Part shown: piece by piece, positions 16,961 to 25,256 of the stretch
How positions within the stretch are numbered: position 1 is the stretch's first letter
How the letters are laid out: the number at the start of each line of letters is the position of its first letter
Assembly: GCF_027587375.1 (NCBI RefSeq)
Contig: NZ_JAMXIC010000025.1
Location: 1-64,000, forward strand
Length of the DNA: 64,000 nt
Direction: 5' to 3'
DNA from: Arthrobacter sp. B2a2-09
GTDB lineage: Bacteria; Actinomycetota; Actinomycetes; Actinomycetales; Micrococcaceae
The notes under the pieces: generated by a model
Seen by the model: the letters and a program-made list of their open reading frames with translations, nothing else
Told to the model about the DNA's origin: nothing
Database searches by the model: none
Position numbers and translations under genes: made by a program

Positions 16961-17896
16961 TCACTTAACGGCGCCGCCCGTGGTGCCCGCTGCGATGTAC
17001 TTCTGCGCCGCGACCAGCAGGATGATGGCCGGGATGGAGGCGAGCACGGCTGTGGCCATGACAGAGCTCCAGTCGTTCACGTAGGCGCCGATGTATTGGA
17101 AGATTCCTAGGGTCACGGGCCGCACAGCCTCGGTGGTGGTCAAGGTCAGTGCGAACAGGAAGTCGCTCCAGGTGAACAGGAAAGTGAAGAGCCCCGCGGT
17201 GATGAGCGAGTTCCTGCTCAGTGGCACCACGATGGACCAAAACGCCCTCAAATGCCCGGCGCCGTCCACCCGTGCCGCCTCGATGACCGACGCAGGCATG
17301 CCGTTCATGAAGGCCCTGATGATGAGGATCGCGAACGGGATGCCGTGGGCGGAGTCGGCCAGGATCAGGCCCGGGATGGAATTGAGCAGGCCAAGATCGT
17401 TGTAGGCCGTGTACAGCGCGTTGGCCACCACGATCCCCGGAATCATCTGGCTGATCAGGATCGCGAAGAGGACCACGCCCGCGCCCTTGACCTTGAAATA
17501 GGCCAAGGCATAGGCCGCCGGCGCCGCAATGGCCAAGCTCAGTACCACGCTGCCCAGCGAGATCACCAGGCTGGTGACCAGGTTCCCGCCCTGCTCGCTG
17601 ATGGCCGTGGCGTAGCCCGAGAAGTCCGGCTTGAGTGGCAGCCACGAGGTTTCCAACGTGGTGCCGTTGGGTTGCAGCGAAGCGTTGATCATCCAGTAGA
17701 CGGGGAACAGCATGACGGCCAGGAAGAAGATGGCCAGGACGGTGTAGCCCCACTTTTTGCGCTCGGGTCCGATCCCGGCGCGCTCCGGTCCGGTGCCCTT
17801 GCGAGCGCTGCCTTTGCGGGCGCTGCCTTTGCGAGCGCTGCCTTTGCGGGTGCTCGCCGGCGCCGAACGGCGGATGGTGATTTTCGTCGTCGTCAT
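16961..17896 (-). CDS. Carbohydrate ABC transporter permease (MalG type)
   Basis: Inner-membrane subunit of 311 aa with six hydrophobic segments and the EAA loop (EAARVDGAGHLRAFWSIVVPL) that docks on the ATPase. The cytoplasmic N-terminus carries an unusual tandem repeat, four copies of S-A-R-K-G encoded by a 15-bp unit (about 17797-17856), followed by PERAGIGPERKKW. I start at the ATG at 17896 because GAGGAAA precedes it; an ATG at 17911 would overlap the upstream permease. No ATPase gene is in the operon, which suggests a shared MsiK-type ATPase elsewhere. Confidence 0.88.
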   Translation of the reverse strand: MTTTKITIRRSAPASTRKGSARKGSARKGSARKGTGPERAGIGPERKKWGYTVLAIFFLAVMLFPVYWMINASLQPNGTTLETSWLPLKPDFSGYATAISEQGGNLVTSLVISLGSVVLSLAIAAPAAYALAYFKVKGAGVVLFAILISQMIPGIVVANALYTAYNDLGLLNSIPGLILADSAHGIPFAILIIRAFMNGMPASVIEAARVDGAGHLRAFWSIVVPLSRNSLITAGLFTFLFTWSDFLFALTLTTTEAVRPVTLGIFQYIGAYVNDWSSVMATAVLASIPAIILLVAAQKYIAAGTTGGAVK

Positions 17897-17903
17897 GGTT
17901 TCC

Positions 17904-18926
17904 TCACTCATCGACAGACCGTCGGCTGGCACGCAGGTACAGGACCGCGAAGACCAAGGAAATGACCACCAGGACATTGCCCAGCGCGGCGCCCTCGCCG
18001 AATTTGAACTCGTGGAAGGACAGATCGTAGGACTGGGTGGCGATGGTCTGGGTTGAGTTCGCGGGGCCGCCGTTGGTCAGGCCCAGGATGATGTCCAGCA
18101 CCTTCAGGGTGTAGACGACGCCGAGCACCAGGACCACGCTCACCACCGGACGCAGCATCGGCCAGGTGATGTGCCGGAACGCCTTCCAACCGGTGGCACC
18201 GTCCAGGGAACCGGCTTCGTAGAGCTCATCCGGAATTTCCTGGAGGCCGCCATAGAGAATGGTCAGATTGAACGGGATGCCGATCCAGATGTTCACGCCA
18301 ACCACGGCGATCAGCGCAAGCGAGGTGCTGGTGAGCCACGGAACGCCCGTATTCACGATGTGCAATTCGCCCAGGAAGCGGTTCAACGCTCCGCTGTCCT
18401 TGTCCAGGATCCATCTCCACACGGCGCTGGACACGATGAGCGGCAGCAACCAGGGGAGCAGGAGCAGCGAACGCAGGATTCCGTTGAGCGGGAACTTGCG
18501 CTGGAAGAAGATTGCCAGCGCCAGCCCGATCACGAACTGGCCCAGTATGGATCCGATCGTGAACAGCGCCGTGTTGAGCAGCGACGTTGAAAACAACGAC
18601 GACGACAGCACCTTCGCGTAGTTCGCCAACCCCACCCAGGGGGCCTCACCGGTGAAGAACGTGGTCGTGGTGTAGTCCTGGAAGCTCATCACGACGTTCT
18701 TGACCACGGGATAGCCGAAAAACAGCGCCATGTAGATCACGGCAGGAACAAGGAACAGCCATTGGAAGATGCGTTCGCGGCGTTTGCGGCTGCGCCTGCG
18801 GGGTGACTGGTTTGCTTCCCCGGGCGGGGTGGCGTTAGACCCGGATTTTGCGCGCGCTTTGGCGCGCAGGGTTGCGCGCGACGTGGCCTGCGACTTGGCC
18901 TGCGACAAATCGGTTGTGAGGGACAT
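17904..18926 (-). CDS. Carbohydrate ABC transporter permease (MalF type)
   Basis: Membrane subunit of 340 aa with six main hydrophobic segments and the EAA loop YEAGSLDGATGWKAFRHITW. The N-terminal 50 residues form a basic, Ala/Ser/Arg/Lys-rich tail (QAKSQATSRATLRAKARAKS) of repeat-like character, similar in style to the partner permease. The start at 18926 lies 10 bp after the binding-protein stop. It forms the membrane channel with the MalG-type subunit. Confidence 0.88.
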   Translation of the reverse strand: MSLTTDLSQAKSQATSRATLRAKARAKSGSNATPPGEANQSPRRRSRKRRERIFQWLFLVPAVIYMALFFGYPVVKNVVMSFQDYTTTTFFTGEAPWVGLANYAKVLSSSLFSTSLLNTALFTIGSILGQFVIGLALAIFFQRKFPLNGILRSLLLLPWLLPLIVSSAVWRWILDKDSGALNRFLGELHIVNTGVPWLTSTSLALIAVVGVNIWIGIPFNLTILYGGLQEIPDELYEAGSLDGATGWKAFRHITWPMLRPVVSVVLVLGVVYTLKVLDIILGLTNGGPANSTQTIATQSYDLSFHEFKFGEGAALGNVLVVISLVFAVLYLRASRRSVDE

Positions 18927-18936
18927 GTCCAGCTGC

Positions 18937-20172
18937 TTACTGGTCCTGGGCTTGCTTGAGGGCATCGGCGGGCGAAGCCTTGCCCGTCAGCGCGGTCTGG
19001 ATGGCGGTGTAGATCTTGGTCGCCTGTGCCGGCCATCCTTCTCCGAGTTCGCCGGTTCGGGCCCGGGCGGTTTTGATGAGATCGGTGAACGTGGCGAGCT
19101 TGGGGTTGTCGGTGGCGAACTTCGCGGCCAGCGTGGTCTTGGACGGGATGGTATTGCGTGACTTGGCCATGGCCATTTGGTTTTCGTCGCTGTTCATGCA
19201 GGCCACCACTTCCGCGGCCTTGGCCTGGCGGGCCTTGTTGCCAGTCTGCGGAACGGTCCACACTTCGCCGCCAAGCGGGGCAACGGCTGTCTGGCTGGCG
19301 TCACGGACCGGAATCTTCACGACGCCGTAGTGCAGCGCCGCGTTTTTGTCGAGGGCCGGAATCTGCCAGGGGCCGTTGACCATCATGGCTGCCTTGCCCG
19401 CCATGAACTGGTCCTTGACGTCCGCTTGTGTCCAGTTCAGCGCGGAGGAGGACACGGATCCGTCCTTGACGAGGTCGGTCCAGAGCTGGAGGGCCTGGGC
19501 GGTCTCGGGGGTGTCGATGTTCTTCTCGTCGCCACCATTGGACCACATGACAGGAAGGAACTGCCACGTGCCCTCATAAGTGGGGTTGGCGTTGAAAGCC
19601 AGGCCATACTGCTCGCCCGAGGTGAGCTTGGTGGCCGCCGCCTTCAGCTCGTCCCAAGTGGTGGGCGGGGTGACTCCGGCCTTGGCCAGAATGTCCTTGT
19701 TGTAGAAGAGCGCGATCGTGTTCACTGTGGGTGCGAGCCCGTACACCTTGTCCTTGTAGGTGCCGGCGCTCAGCACGCCAGGCGCGAAATCGGTGGTGCT
19801 GATGTTGAAATCGGACAACGGAGCCAGCGCTCCAGTGGCGGCAATCTGCTGCAGGTCTGGATTGTCGAGCATGAGTACATCCGGCAGCGTCTTGGAAGAG
19901 GACTGCTGGAGCACCTTGGAGATCAACGACTTGCCCGGCACGGTTTCGCGTTTGATTGTCACGCCTGCCTTAGTGCCGCAGGCCGTCAGGGCGTCGCCGA
20001 TGAAGGACTTGTCCGGCTCATTGTTGTAGTAGTCCATCACGGAGATTTCCTTCACGGCGTCCGTGGAGGAGGCGGAGGCGGTGGTACCGCAGCCCGAGAT
20101 GGCGAGGGGGAGGCCGACTAGAGCTGCCACGGCCAGGGCGAGCGGGCGGCGTGTCCTGATAGCTGACTTCAT
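18937..20172 (-). CDS. Sugar ABC transporter substrate-binding lipoprotein
   Basis: Family-1 extracellular solute-binding protein, 411 aa. The lipoprotein signal ends at the lipobox AISGC, so it is anchored outside the membrane. YNNEPDKSF, LPDVLMLDNPDLQQIA and WQFLPVMWSNGGDE are typical of sugar-binding members. AAGGAAC lies six bases before the ATG. It is the first structural gene of the transport operon, behind a leader with a LacI-type operator and 21-bp repeats. The sugar is unknown; the ThuA/Gfo pair hints at a disaccharide. Confidence 0.9.
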   Translation of the reverse strand: MKSAIRTRRPLALAVAALVGLPLAISGCGTTASASSTDAVKEISVMDYYNNEPDKSFIGDALTACGTKAGVTIKRETVPGKSLISKVLQQSSSKTLPDVLMLDNPDLQQIAATGALAPLSDFNISTTDFAPGVLSAGTYKDKVYGLAPTVNTIALFYNKDILAKAGVTPPTTWDELKAAATKLTSGEQYGLAFNANPTYEGTWQFLPVMWSNGGDEKNIDTPETAQALQLWTDLVKDGSVSSSALNWTQADVKDQFMAGKAAMMVNGPWQIPALDKNAALHYGVVKIPVRDASQTAVAPLGGEVWTVPQTGNKARQAKAAEVVACMNSDENQMAMAKSRNTIPSKTTLAAKFATDNPKLATFTDLIKTARARTGELGEGWPAQATKIYTAIQTALTGKASPADALKQAQDQ

Positions 20173-20231
20173 TGTCTGTTCCTTTGTTGGTGGAGGAAGG
20201 AGTGGTGGGTTTGTTGGTGGGAAGTGAATCA

Positions 20232-20245
20232 TCGATGCGTATCGA
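20232..20245 (-). promoter_or_regulatory. LacI-type operator before the binding-protein gene
   Basis: TCGATGCGTATCGA, a near-perfect 14-bp palindrome, is the same site found twice upstream of the LacI gene (21416-21442). Presumably this regulator represses the transport operon. Confidence 0.7.
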
Positions 20246-20246
20246 C

Positions 20247-20305
20247 GATGCTGAAACGAAAAAGCATGATGCTGAAACGAAAAAGCATGGAGCTGAAACG
20301 AAAAG
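20247..20305. repeat. 21-bp tandem repeats in the operon leader
   Basis: GATGCTGAAACGAAAAAGCAT occurs at 20247 and 20268, then a partial third copy (GAGCTGAAACGAAAAG) and AAACGAAAAG. The stretch is A-rich on this strand and lies between operator and start codon, so it would be transcribed into the 5' leader of the binding-protein mRNA. Confidence 0.85.
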
Positions 20306-20344
20306 AAACGAAAAGAGCGGGCGCGGTGGATCAGGGGTGGCGAT

Positions 20345-21358
20345 TCACTGCGGACGGAGCGTGCTTGAACGGTGGGTGATGACCGTGGGTACCAACTCCA
20401 GGGATTCGTGTGGTCCGTGGGAGTCGGCGTCGAGGAGCTGGCACATGATTTTGACTGCGCGGCGGGACACTTCCGCCGGGCGCAGATCGATGGTGGAAAG
20501 CGGTATGGGCTGGAGCTCGGCAAGGGTGGGGGAGGCGCTCCCGATAACGGAAACATCCAACCCCAAGGTCAGGCCACGGCTGCTCAAGATGCGGCGCAGA
20601 ATGTCCTGGATGGTCCGATCGGGGGCGATGAATGCCGGCTTGCCTGTGGTGCTGGTGAGGGCTTTGTCGACCGATTCGGAGATGGTGGCGCGGTCGGTCC
20701 CGCCGGGAAGATGGAGCACGGTCACGCCGAGGGCCTCGGCTGCAACATCTGTGCCGTGCAAGAACCGGTCGACGTAGTTCACGTGCCGGTCCATCACTGC
20801 GGGCTGCCAATCAATGACGGAAATCACGGAGTGGCCGGCAGCCGCAAGATCCCGGACGCAGTGCTCACCGGCCATTTCGAAGTCGGCGTCGATGCAGACC
20901 AGCCCGGACGGATCGCGGGGGATGCCGATCAGCACCACCGGGACGTTCAGGCCGCGGGCCACGGGGAGGCGCTCGTCCTCGTCCTCAACCTGCATGAGGA
21001 TCAGGCCGTCGCAAATCTGCTGCCCGACGACGCGGCCCAGTCCGGCGGCTCCTTCGTCGTCGGTGACCAAGAGAATGTCGTGGTCGTATTGCCGGGCCGT
21101 GCTGGCAATGACCGAGACGAATTCCATGATCGATCCCATTTCCAGCTCCGGGATGAACGGAATAACCAGGCCGATAACCCTGGTTTTGCGGCTTGCCAAG
21201 GCTCTGGCGCCGGCGTTGGGCTGGTACGTCAACTGCTCAATGGCCGCCTCGACCTTTTTCCGGGTCTTCTCGGAAATGGGCCGCTTGCCGCTGAGCACAT
21301 ACGAAACGGTGCTTTGGGCTACGCCGGCCGCCTGGGCGACATCCTTGCTGGTGGGCAC
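20345..21358 (-). CDS. LacI-family transcriptional regulator
   Basis: A 337-aa repressor with the N-terminal helix-turn-helix TSKDVAQAAGVAQSTVSYVL and hinge NAGARALASRKTRVIGLV, then a periplasmic-binding-protein-like sensor domain. I start at the GTG at 21358, which has GGAGG eight bases upstream and gives the normal LacI length. It precedes the sugar ABC operon on the same strand. Matching palindromes lie before its own gene and before the binding-protein gene, so local control and autoregulation are likely. Confidence 0.9.
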   Translation of the reverse strand: MPTSKDVAQAAGVAQSTVSYVLSGKRPISEKTRKKVEAAIEQLTYQPNAGARALASRKTRVIGLVIPFIPELEMGSIMEFVSVIASTARQYDHDILLVTDDEGAAGLGRVVGQQICDGLILMQVEDEDERLPVARGLNVPVVLIGIPRDPSGLVCIDADFEMAGEHCVRDLAAAGHSVISVIDWQPAVMDRHVNYVDRFLHGTDVAAEALGVTVLHLPGGTDRATISESVDKALTSTTGKPAFIAPDRTIQDILRRILSSRGLTLGLDVSVIGSASPTLAELQPIPLSTIDLRPAEVSRRAVKIMCQLLDADSHGPHESLELVPTVITHRSSTLRPQ

Positions 21359-21415
21359 GTTCCAGGCCTCCTCGCCGGGTCCAGTGGTGTTGGTGCGATG
21401 CGCGACTCTGTGTCG

Positions 21416-21442
21416 TCGATACGCATCGTCGATGCGTATCGA
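21416..21442 (-). promoter_or_regulatory. Double LacI-type operator before the LacI gene
   Basis: Two overlapping sites, TCGATACGCATCG (21416-21428) and CGATGCGTATCGA (21430-21442), together form a perfect 27-bp inverted repeat with one central T. Each half matches the operator at 20232. Confidence 0.75.
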
Positions 21443-21477
21443 GAAAAAGTATGACATAAGTCACGTAAAGCCCGCAA

Positions 21478-21605
21478 GACCCTCGCTCACCTATGTCGCC
21501 CTTTCTCCCGACCCTCGCTCAGATATGGCGCCCTTTTCCCCGACCCTCGCTCACATATGTCGCCCTTTTCCCCGACCCTCGCTCACCTGTGTCGGCGTGT
21601 GGTTA
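21478..21605. repeat. 32-bp tandem repeat array B
   Basis: Four units begin with GACCCTCGCTCA at 21478, 21510, 21542 and 21574, exactly 32 bp apart, separated by C/T-rich spacers. This is the same family as array A. It lies between the divergent LacI and tyrosine-phosphatase genes and is the only array not placed behind a stop codon. Confidence 0.9.
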
Positions 21606-21615
21606 GCTGTCCGGT

Positions 21616-22341
21616 ATGGATGGGATCTCAACCGCCGCCAAGCAGCGGGGCGTCCATTGGGACGGTGCGGTGAACGCCTGGCACATCGCCGGAAGCGTGT
21701 ATCGGATGGGTCGGCGGGAATGGCTCACCGACGCCGGGTGGCAGCAAATGTACGACGCCGGCATCCGCACTGTGATCGACTTGCGGACCCTTCGCGAGCA
21801 GCAGCCCAGGGAAGCCGATCCCGAGGTTTCCGCGGAGGTGGCTGCCCGCTTCGACATCGTCCATTGCCCCACCGAGGACCCGGAAAACAAAGAGTTCACC
21901 GAGCACTTTGGCCCGTACCTGAAAGACCCCGCGCACTACGCCGACTACATGCGGCTCTTCCCGGACAGGCTTGCCGCGGTCTTCAAGGCCATCGCCGCAG
22001 CACGTGGTGGGGTGGTTGTGCACTGCGCGGCCGGACGGGACCGTAGTGGGATCATCGCAGTGATGCTGCAGAACCTGGCCGGAGCCAGCGACGAGGAAAT
22101 CGTGCGGGGTTACCAGCAGGGAATGCGAGGAATCAACGAGCGCCACCGCCACCATCGCGCCCCGCATGCCCATGATCCCTTTCTCGAGGAAGACGCACTT
22201 GAAGCCATGCTGGCCGTACGCACGGCCAGCATCCTGGAATTCGCGCACTCCATCAATACTGCAGCTTTCCTGAGAGCGAACGGCGTCTCCAAGGCGGAAA
22301 TCGCCGCCATTCGTACCAAGATCGGAAGCCGGCCGGACTAG
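21616..22341 (+). CDS. Tyrosine-protein phosphatase (Y_phosphatase3 / PtpB-like)
   Basis: A 241-aa protein with the P-loop HCAAGRDRSG (C-x5-R), where Cys is the nucleophile and Arg binds phosphate. The N-terminal GSVYRMGRREWLTDAGWQ and VIDLRTLREQQ are typical of this group. C-terminal helices (AFLRANGVSKAEIAAIRTK) complete the fold. Targets may be phosphotyrosine or phosphoinositides. It stands alone after repeat array B; the start has no clear Shine-Dalgarno and may be leaderless. Confidence 0.83.
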   Translation: MDGISTAAKQRGVHWDGAVNAWHIAGSVYRMGRREWLTDAGWQQMYDAGIRTVIDLRTLREQQPREADPEVSAEVAARFDIVHCPTEDPENKEFTEHFGPYLKDPAHYADYMRLFPDRLAAVFKAIAAARGGVVVHCAAGRDRSGIIAVMLQNLAGASDEEIVRGYQQGMRGINERHRHHRAPHAHDPFLEEDALEAMLAVRTASILEFAHSINTAAFLRANGVSKAEIAAIRTKIGSRPD

Positions 22342-22380
22342 CAGGAGGCGGCCACGCGCCGTCGTGACCTTCTTTGATTT

Positions 22381-22395
22381 CGGAAAGCGCTTTCG
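22381..22395. promoter_or_regulatory. GAAAGCGCTTTC palindrome
   Basis: A perfect 12-bp palindrome (22383-22394) in the 240-bp gap before paaZ. It matches the general form of LacI/GalR-family operators, but no cognate regulator can be named, and it could also be a small hairpin behind the phosphatase gene. Confidence 0.35.
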
Positions 22396-22507
22396 ACACG
22401 GCGCGCCGCGAATCCCGGGCGACAAGACACGTCAAAAAAGGTCAGGAAGTACGCAGCCCCAGGACGCATCTAGTGTGCAGATCGGGGCTCTCATGTATTC
22501 TGTGTGT

Positions 22508-22531
22508 ATTACCGAACGGCCGGTCAGTAAT
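22508..22531 (+). promoter_or_regulatory. PaaR-like operator before paaZ
   Basis: A 24-bp palindrome with halves ATTACCGAACGG and CCGGTCAGTAAT; only two base pairs deviate from perfect symmetry. It contains the same GAACGG-x-CGGT core as the thiolase-operon site. As I recall it, the PaaR site of Corynebacterium glutamicum has ACCG and CGGT arms around a CG centre, which this matches. It lies about 50 bp before the paaZ start. Confidence 0.75.
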
Positions 22532-22582
22532 TTGTGGCCGTTCAGTCCCATTTCGCCCGTGCCTTGGAAGGACCCGTCGACG

Positions 22583-24685
22583 ATGACCAGTACCGCAGTC
22601 GCTCCGGAAGCCACAACTGTTGAAACCGTGCCCAGTTTCGTCCAGGGCGAGTGGTGGACCCCCCGCGCCGACGCCTCCGCGGGCGTGTCCGTCCGCGACG
22701 CCAGCACCGGCGAGCTCCTCGCAACGGTCAACACCGACGGACTGGACCTTGCCGGCGTCGTGAACTATGGCCGCACGGTGGGCCAGCGCGAGCTCGGCAA
22801 GCTCACCTTCCACCAGCGCGCCCTCAAGCTCAAGGAACTGGCCCAGTACCTCAACGGCCGGCGCGAGGAGTTCTACACTTCTTCCTTCAAGACCGGCGCC
22901 ACCAAGATCGACTCGATGGTGGACATCGACGGCGGCATCGGCGTGCTCTTCACCTTCGGCTCCAAGGGCCGCCGCGAACTGCCGAACTCGCAGGTTGTGG
23001 TGGACGGTCCCATGGAAGTCCTGTCCCGGGACGGTTCCTTCGCCGGCGAGCACATCTACACCCGCATCCCGGGCGTCGCCGCGCAGATCAACGCCTTCAA
23101 CTTCCCCGTGTGGGGCATGCTCGAGAAGTTCGCGCCGGCCTTCATCGCAGGCGTCCCCACCATCGTCAAGCCAGCCACCCCCACCGGTTACGTTGCCGCC
23201 GTCGTGGTCAAGGCAATCGTTGAGTCGGGCATCCTGCCGGAAGGCTCGCTGCAGCTCATCTCGGGATCCGCCCGCACCCTGCTGGACCACCTTGACTACC
23301 GCGACATTCTCGCATTCACCGGCTCCGCCTCCACCGCCAACTCGCTGAAGTCCCACGTCAACGTAGTCCAGGGCGGCGTCCGGTTCACCTCCGAAACCGA
23401 CTCCCTCAACGCCGCTATCCTGGGACCCGACGCCGTGCCTGGCACCCCCGAGTTCGACGCTTTCATCAAGTCGGTCGTCACCGAAATGACCGTCAAGGCC
23501 GGCCAGAAGTGCACCTCGATCCGCCGCACCATCGTGCCCCAGACCCTGGTGTCCGACGTCGTCTCCGCCATCGGCGCGCGGGTGGACGAGCGCGTCGTGG
23601 TCGGTGACCCCCGCGCTGAGGGCGTTACGATGGGCGCCCTCGCGTCGCTCGAGCAGCTCGCCGACGTTCGCGCCGCAGTGCAGTCAATGCTCGACGCCGG
23701 TGGCGAGCTTGCGTACGGGACGCTCGATTCGCCGTCGGTCACCTCGCTCGACGGAACCGTGGGTGTCGTGGAGGGCGGCGCGTTCATGTCGCCCGTCGTC
23801 CTGAGCTGGGCTGACGTGGACTCGGAAGCTGTCCACTCGCTCGAGGCCTTCGGTCCGGTGTCGTCGGTGATCGGGTACTCGGACCTCGACGACGCCGTCC
23901 GCCTTGCCGCCCGCGGTGGCGGCTCCCTGGTGGCCTCCGTTTGCACCAACGATCCTGCTGTTGCCCGCGAATTGGTGACCGGAATCGCGGCGCACCATGG
24001 CCGTGTCCTCATGCTCAACCGCGAGGACGCCCGTTCGTCGACCGGCCACGGTTCGCCCGTCCCGCACTTGGTTCACGGTGGACCGGGCCGCGCCGGTGGT
24101 GGCGAAGAGCTCGGTGGCATCCGCTCCGTCATGCACCACATGCAGCGCACCGCCATCCAGGGCTCGCCGAACATGCTCACTGCTGTGACTGGCGTCTGGC
24201 ACACTGGCGCGGACCGCAACTTCACGGTGGAGACGGAAGGCGCGCACCCGTTCCGGAAGTCGCTTGCGACCTTGCGGATCGGCGACGCCGTGCGATCCGA
24301 ACTGCGGCAGGTCACCCTGGACGACATCACCGCCTTCGCCAACTCCACCGGCGACACCTTCTACGCCCACACCAACCAGGAAGCGGCCGAAGCCAACCCG
24401 TTCTTCCCGGGAATCGTAGCACACGGGTACCTGCTGCTCAGCTGGGCCGCCGGGCTGTTCGTGGAACCCGCTCCGGGTCCCGTCCTGGCCAACTACGGCC
24501 TGGAGAACCTGCGCTTTATCACACCCGTGGCCGCGGGGGATTCGATCCGGGTCACGCTGACCGCCAAGAAGATCACCCCGCGAGAGACCGACGAATACGG
24601 CGAAGTATCCTGGGACGCCGTGCTGACCAACCAGAACGACGAAATCGTAGCCACCTACGACGTCCTGACCCTCGTGGAGAAGTAA
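22583..24685 (+). CDS. paaZ: Oxepin-CoA hydrolase / 3-oxo-5,6-dehydrosuberyl-CoA semialdehyde dehydrogenase (PaaZ)
   Basis: Bifunctional ring-opening enzyme of phenylacetate breakdown, 700 aa. Residues 1-530 are an aldehyde dehydrogenase: FNFPVWGMLEKFAPA, FTGSAST, the catalytic Glu in TSETDSLNAAIL and the catalytic Cys in AGQKCTSIRR. The C-terminal 150 residues are a MaoC-like hydratase with FANSTGDTFYAHTN and FFPGIVAHGYLLLSW, which open the oxepin-CoA ring. I start at the ATG at 22583, with GGAAGGA upstream. Its operator links it to paaK/paaI and the thiolase operon. paaABCDE are absent from the window. Confidence 0.95.
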   Translation: MTSTAVAPEATTVETVPSFVQGEWWTPRADASAGVSVRDASTGELLATVNTDGLDLAGVVNYGRTVGQRELGKLTFHQRALKLKELAQYLNGRREEFYTSSFKTGATKIDSMVDIDGGIGVLFTFGSKGRRELPNSQVVVDGPMEVLSRDGSFAGEHIYTRIPGVAAQINAFNFPVWGMLEKFAPAFIAGVPTIVKPATPTGYVAAVVVKAIVESGILPEGSLQLISGSARTLLDHLDYRDILAFTGSASTANSLKSHVNVVQGGVRFTSETDSLNAAILGPDAVPGTPEFDAFIKSVVTEMTVKAGQKCTSIRRTIVPQTLVSDVVSAIGARVDERVVVGDPRAEGVTMGALASLEQLADVRAAVQSMLDAGGELAYGTLDSPSVTSLDGTVGVVEGGAFMSPVVLSWADVDSEAVHSLEAFGPVSSVIGYSDLDDAVRLAARGGGSLVASVCTNDPAVARELVTGIAAHHGRVLMLNREDARSSTGHGSPVPHLVHGGPGRAGGGEELGGIRSVMHHMQRTAIQGSPNMLTAVTGVWHTGADRNFTVETEGAHPFRKSLATLRIGDAVRSELRQVTLDDITAFANSTGDTFYAHTNQEAAEANPFFPGIVAHGYLLLSWAAGLFVEPAPGPVLANYGLENLRFITPVAAGDSIRVTLTAKKITPRETDEYGEVSWDAVLTNQNDEIVATYDVLTLVEK

Positions 24686-24688
24686 CCC

Positions 24689-24803
24689 GACGCTCGCTCA
24701 CTTATGTCGGGTTTCCTGCGGACGCTCGCTCACTTATGTAGGGTTTCCTGCGGACGCTCGCTCACTTATGCCAGTGTTTGGCCGGACGCTCGCTCACTTA
24801 TGC
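24689..24803. repeat. 32-bp tandem repeat array C (downstream of paaZ)
   Basis: Four units with core GACGCTCGCTCACTTATG start at 24689, 24721, 24753 and 24785, exactly 32 bp apart. The first begins three bases after the paaZ stop codon, in the same orientation as the gene. Confidence 0.92.
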
Positions 24804-24814
24804 ACTGCATGAGC

Positions 24815-24844
24815 GGAACGCTCCCCATCGATGGGGAGCGTTCC
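24815..24844. terminator. Perfect 30-bp palindrome, likely terminator
   Basis: GGAACGCTCCCCATC and its exact reverse complement abut with no loop mismatch. It lies between array C (behind paaZ) and the stop of the small minus-strand ORF at 24899, so it could terminate both. The GGAACGCT ends echo the 32-bp repeat family core. Confidence 0.7.
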
Positions 24845-24898
24845 GTGTCTGAGGACGAAGTCTGGGCGGGATGAATACCTCTGGCCCAGTGGTTGGAT

Positions 24899-25096
24899 CT
24901 ATTGCCCGGGGGCGCGGTATGCCGGGGTCTTCTTGGCAGCTTCGTCGAGATCCTCAACCGTCATGAGCGGCTTCAAATGCAGGCACACCGCGCCGGTCGA
25001 ATTGATCATGAGTGAGAGGGCGGCGGCGCCAGGCTCGTCCGGGATCTCTTCCCGTCCCGTGATGTCCAGAACTCGGGCCTCCTGAGGTGTACCCAT
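24899..25096 (-). CDS. Small hypothetical protein
   Basis: A 65-aa ORF starting MGTPQEARVLDITG and ending KKTPAYRAPGQ, with credible high-GC codon use and a palindromic terminator 55 bp downstream. An ATG at 25150 would add 18 residues (MCTAPSQGNN...), but neither start has a convincing ribosome binding site. I do not recognise a family. The region otherwise holds only one isolated repeat core (CGCTCGCTCACA near 25194). Confidence 0.4.
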   Translation of the reverse strand: MGTPQEARVLDITGREEIPDEPGAAALSLMINSTGAVCLHLKPLMTVEDLDEAAKKTPAYRAPGQ

Positions 25097-25256
25097 CACC
25101 CGTTGAGGGAAGGTCCCGGAGTTGTTCCCCTGCGAGGGGGCTGTGCACATAGTAGGCCGAGGCTATCGCCCTGACAGCGCGATCTACGCCAACGCTCGCT
25201 CACAAGGTCTTTCCGACCGCGCCCGGCGTAAGATTTTTTGCGTAGGAGGTGGCGAA

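Noticed and set aside
22364..22582. N-terminal extension of PaaZ
   Set aside because: It would run through the operator palindrome; the family begins near the ATG at 22583, which has GGAAGGA upstream.
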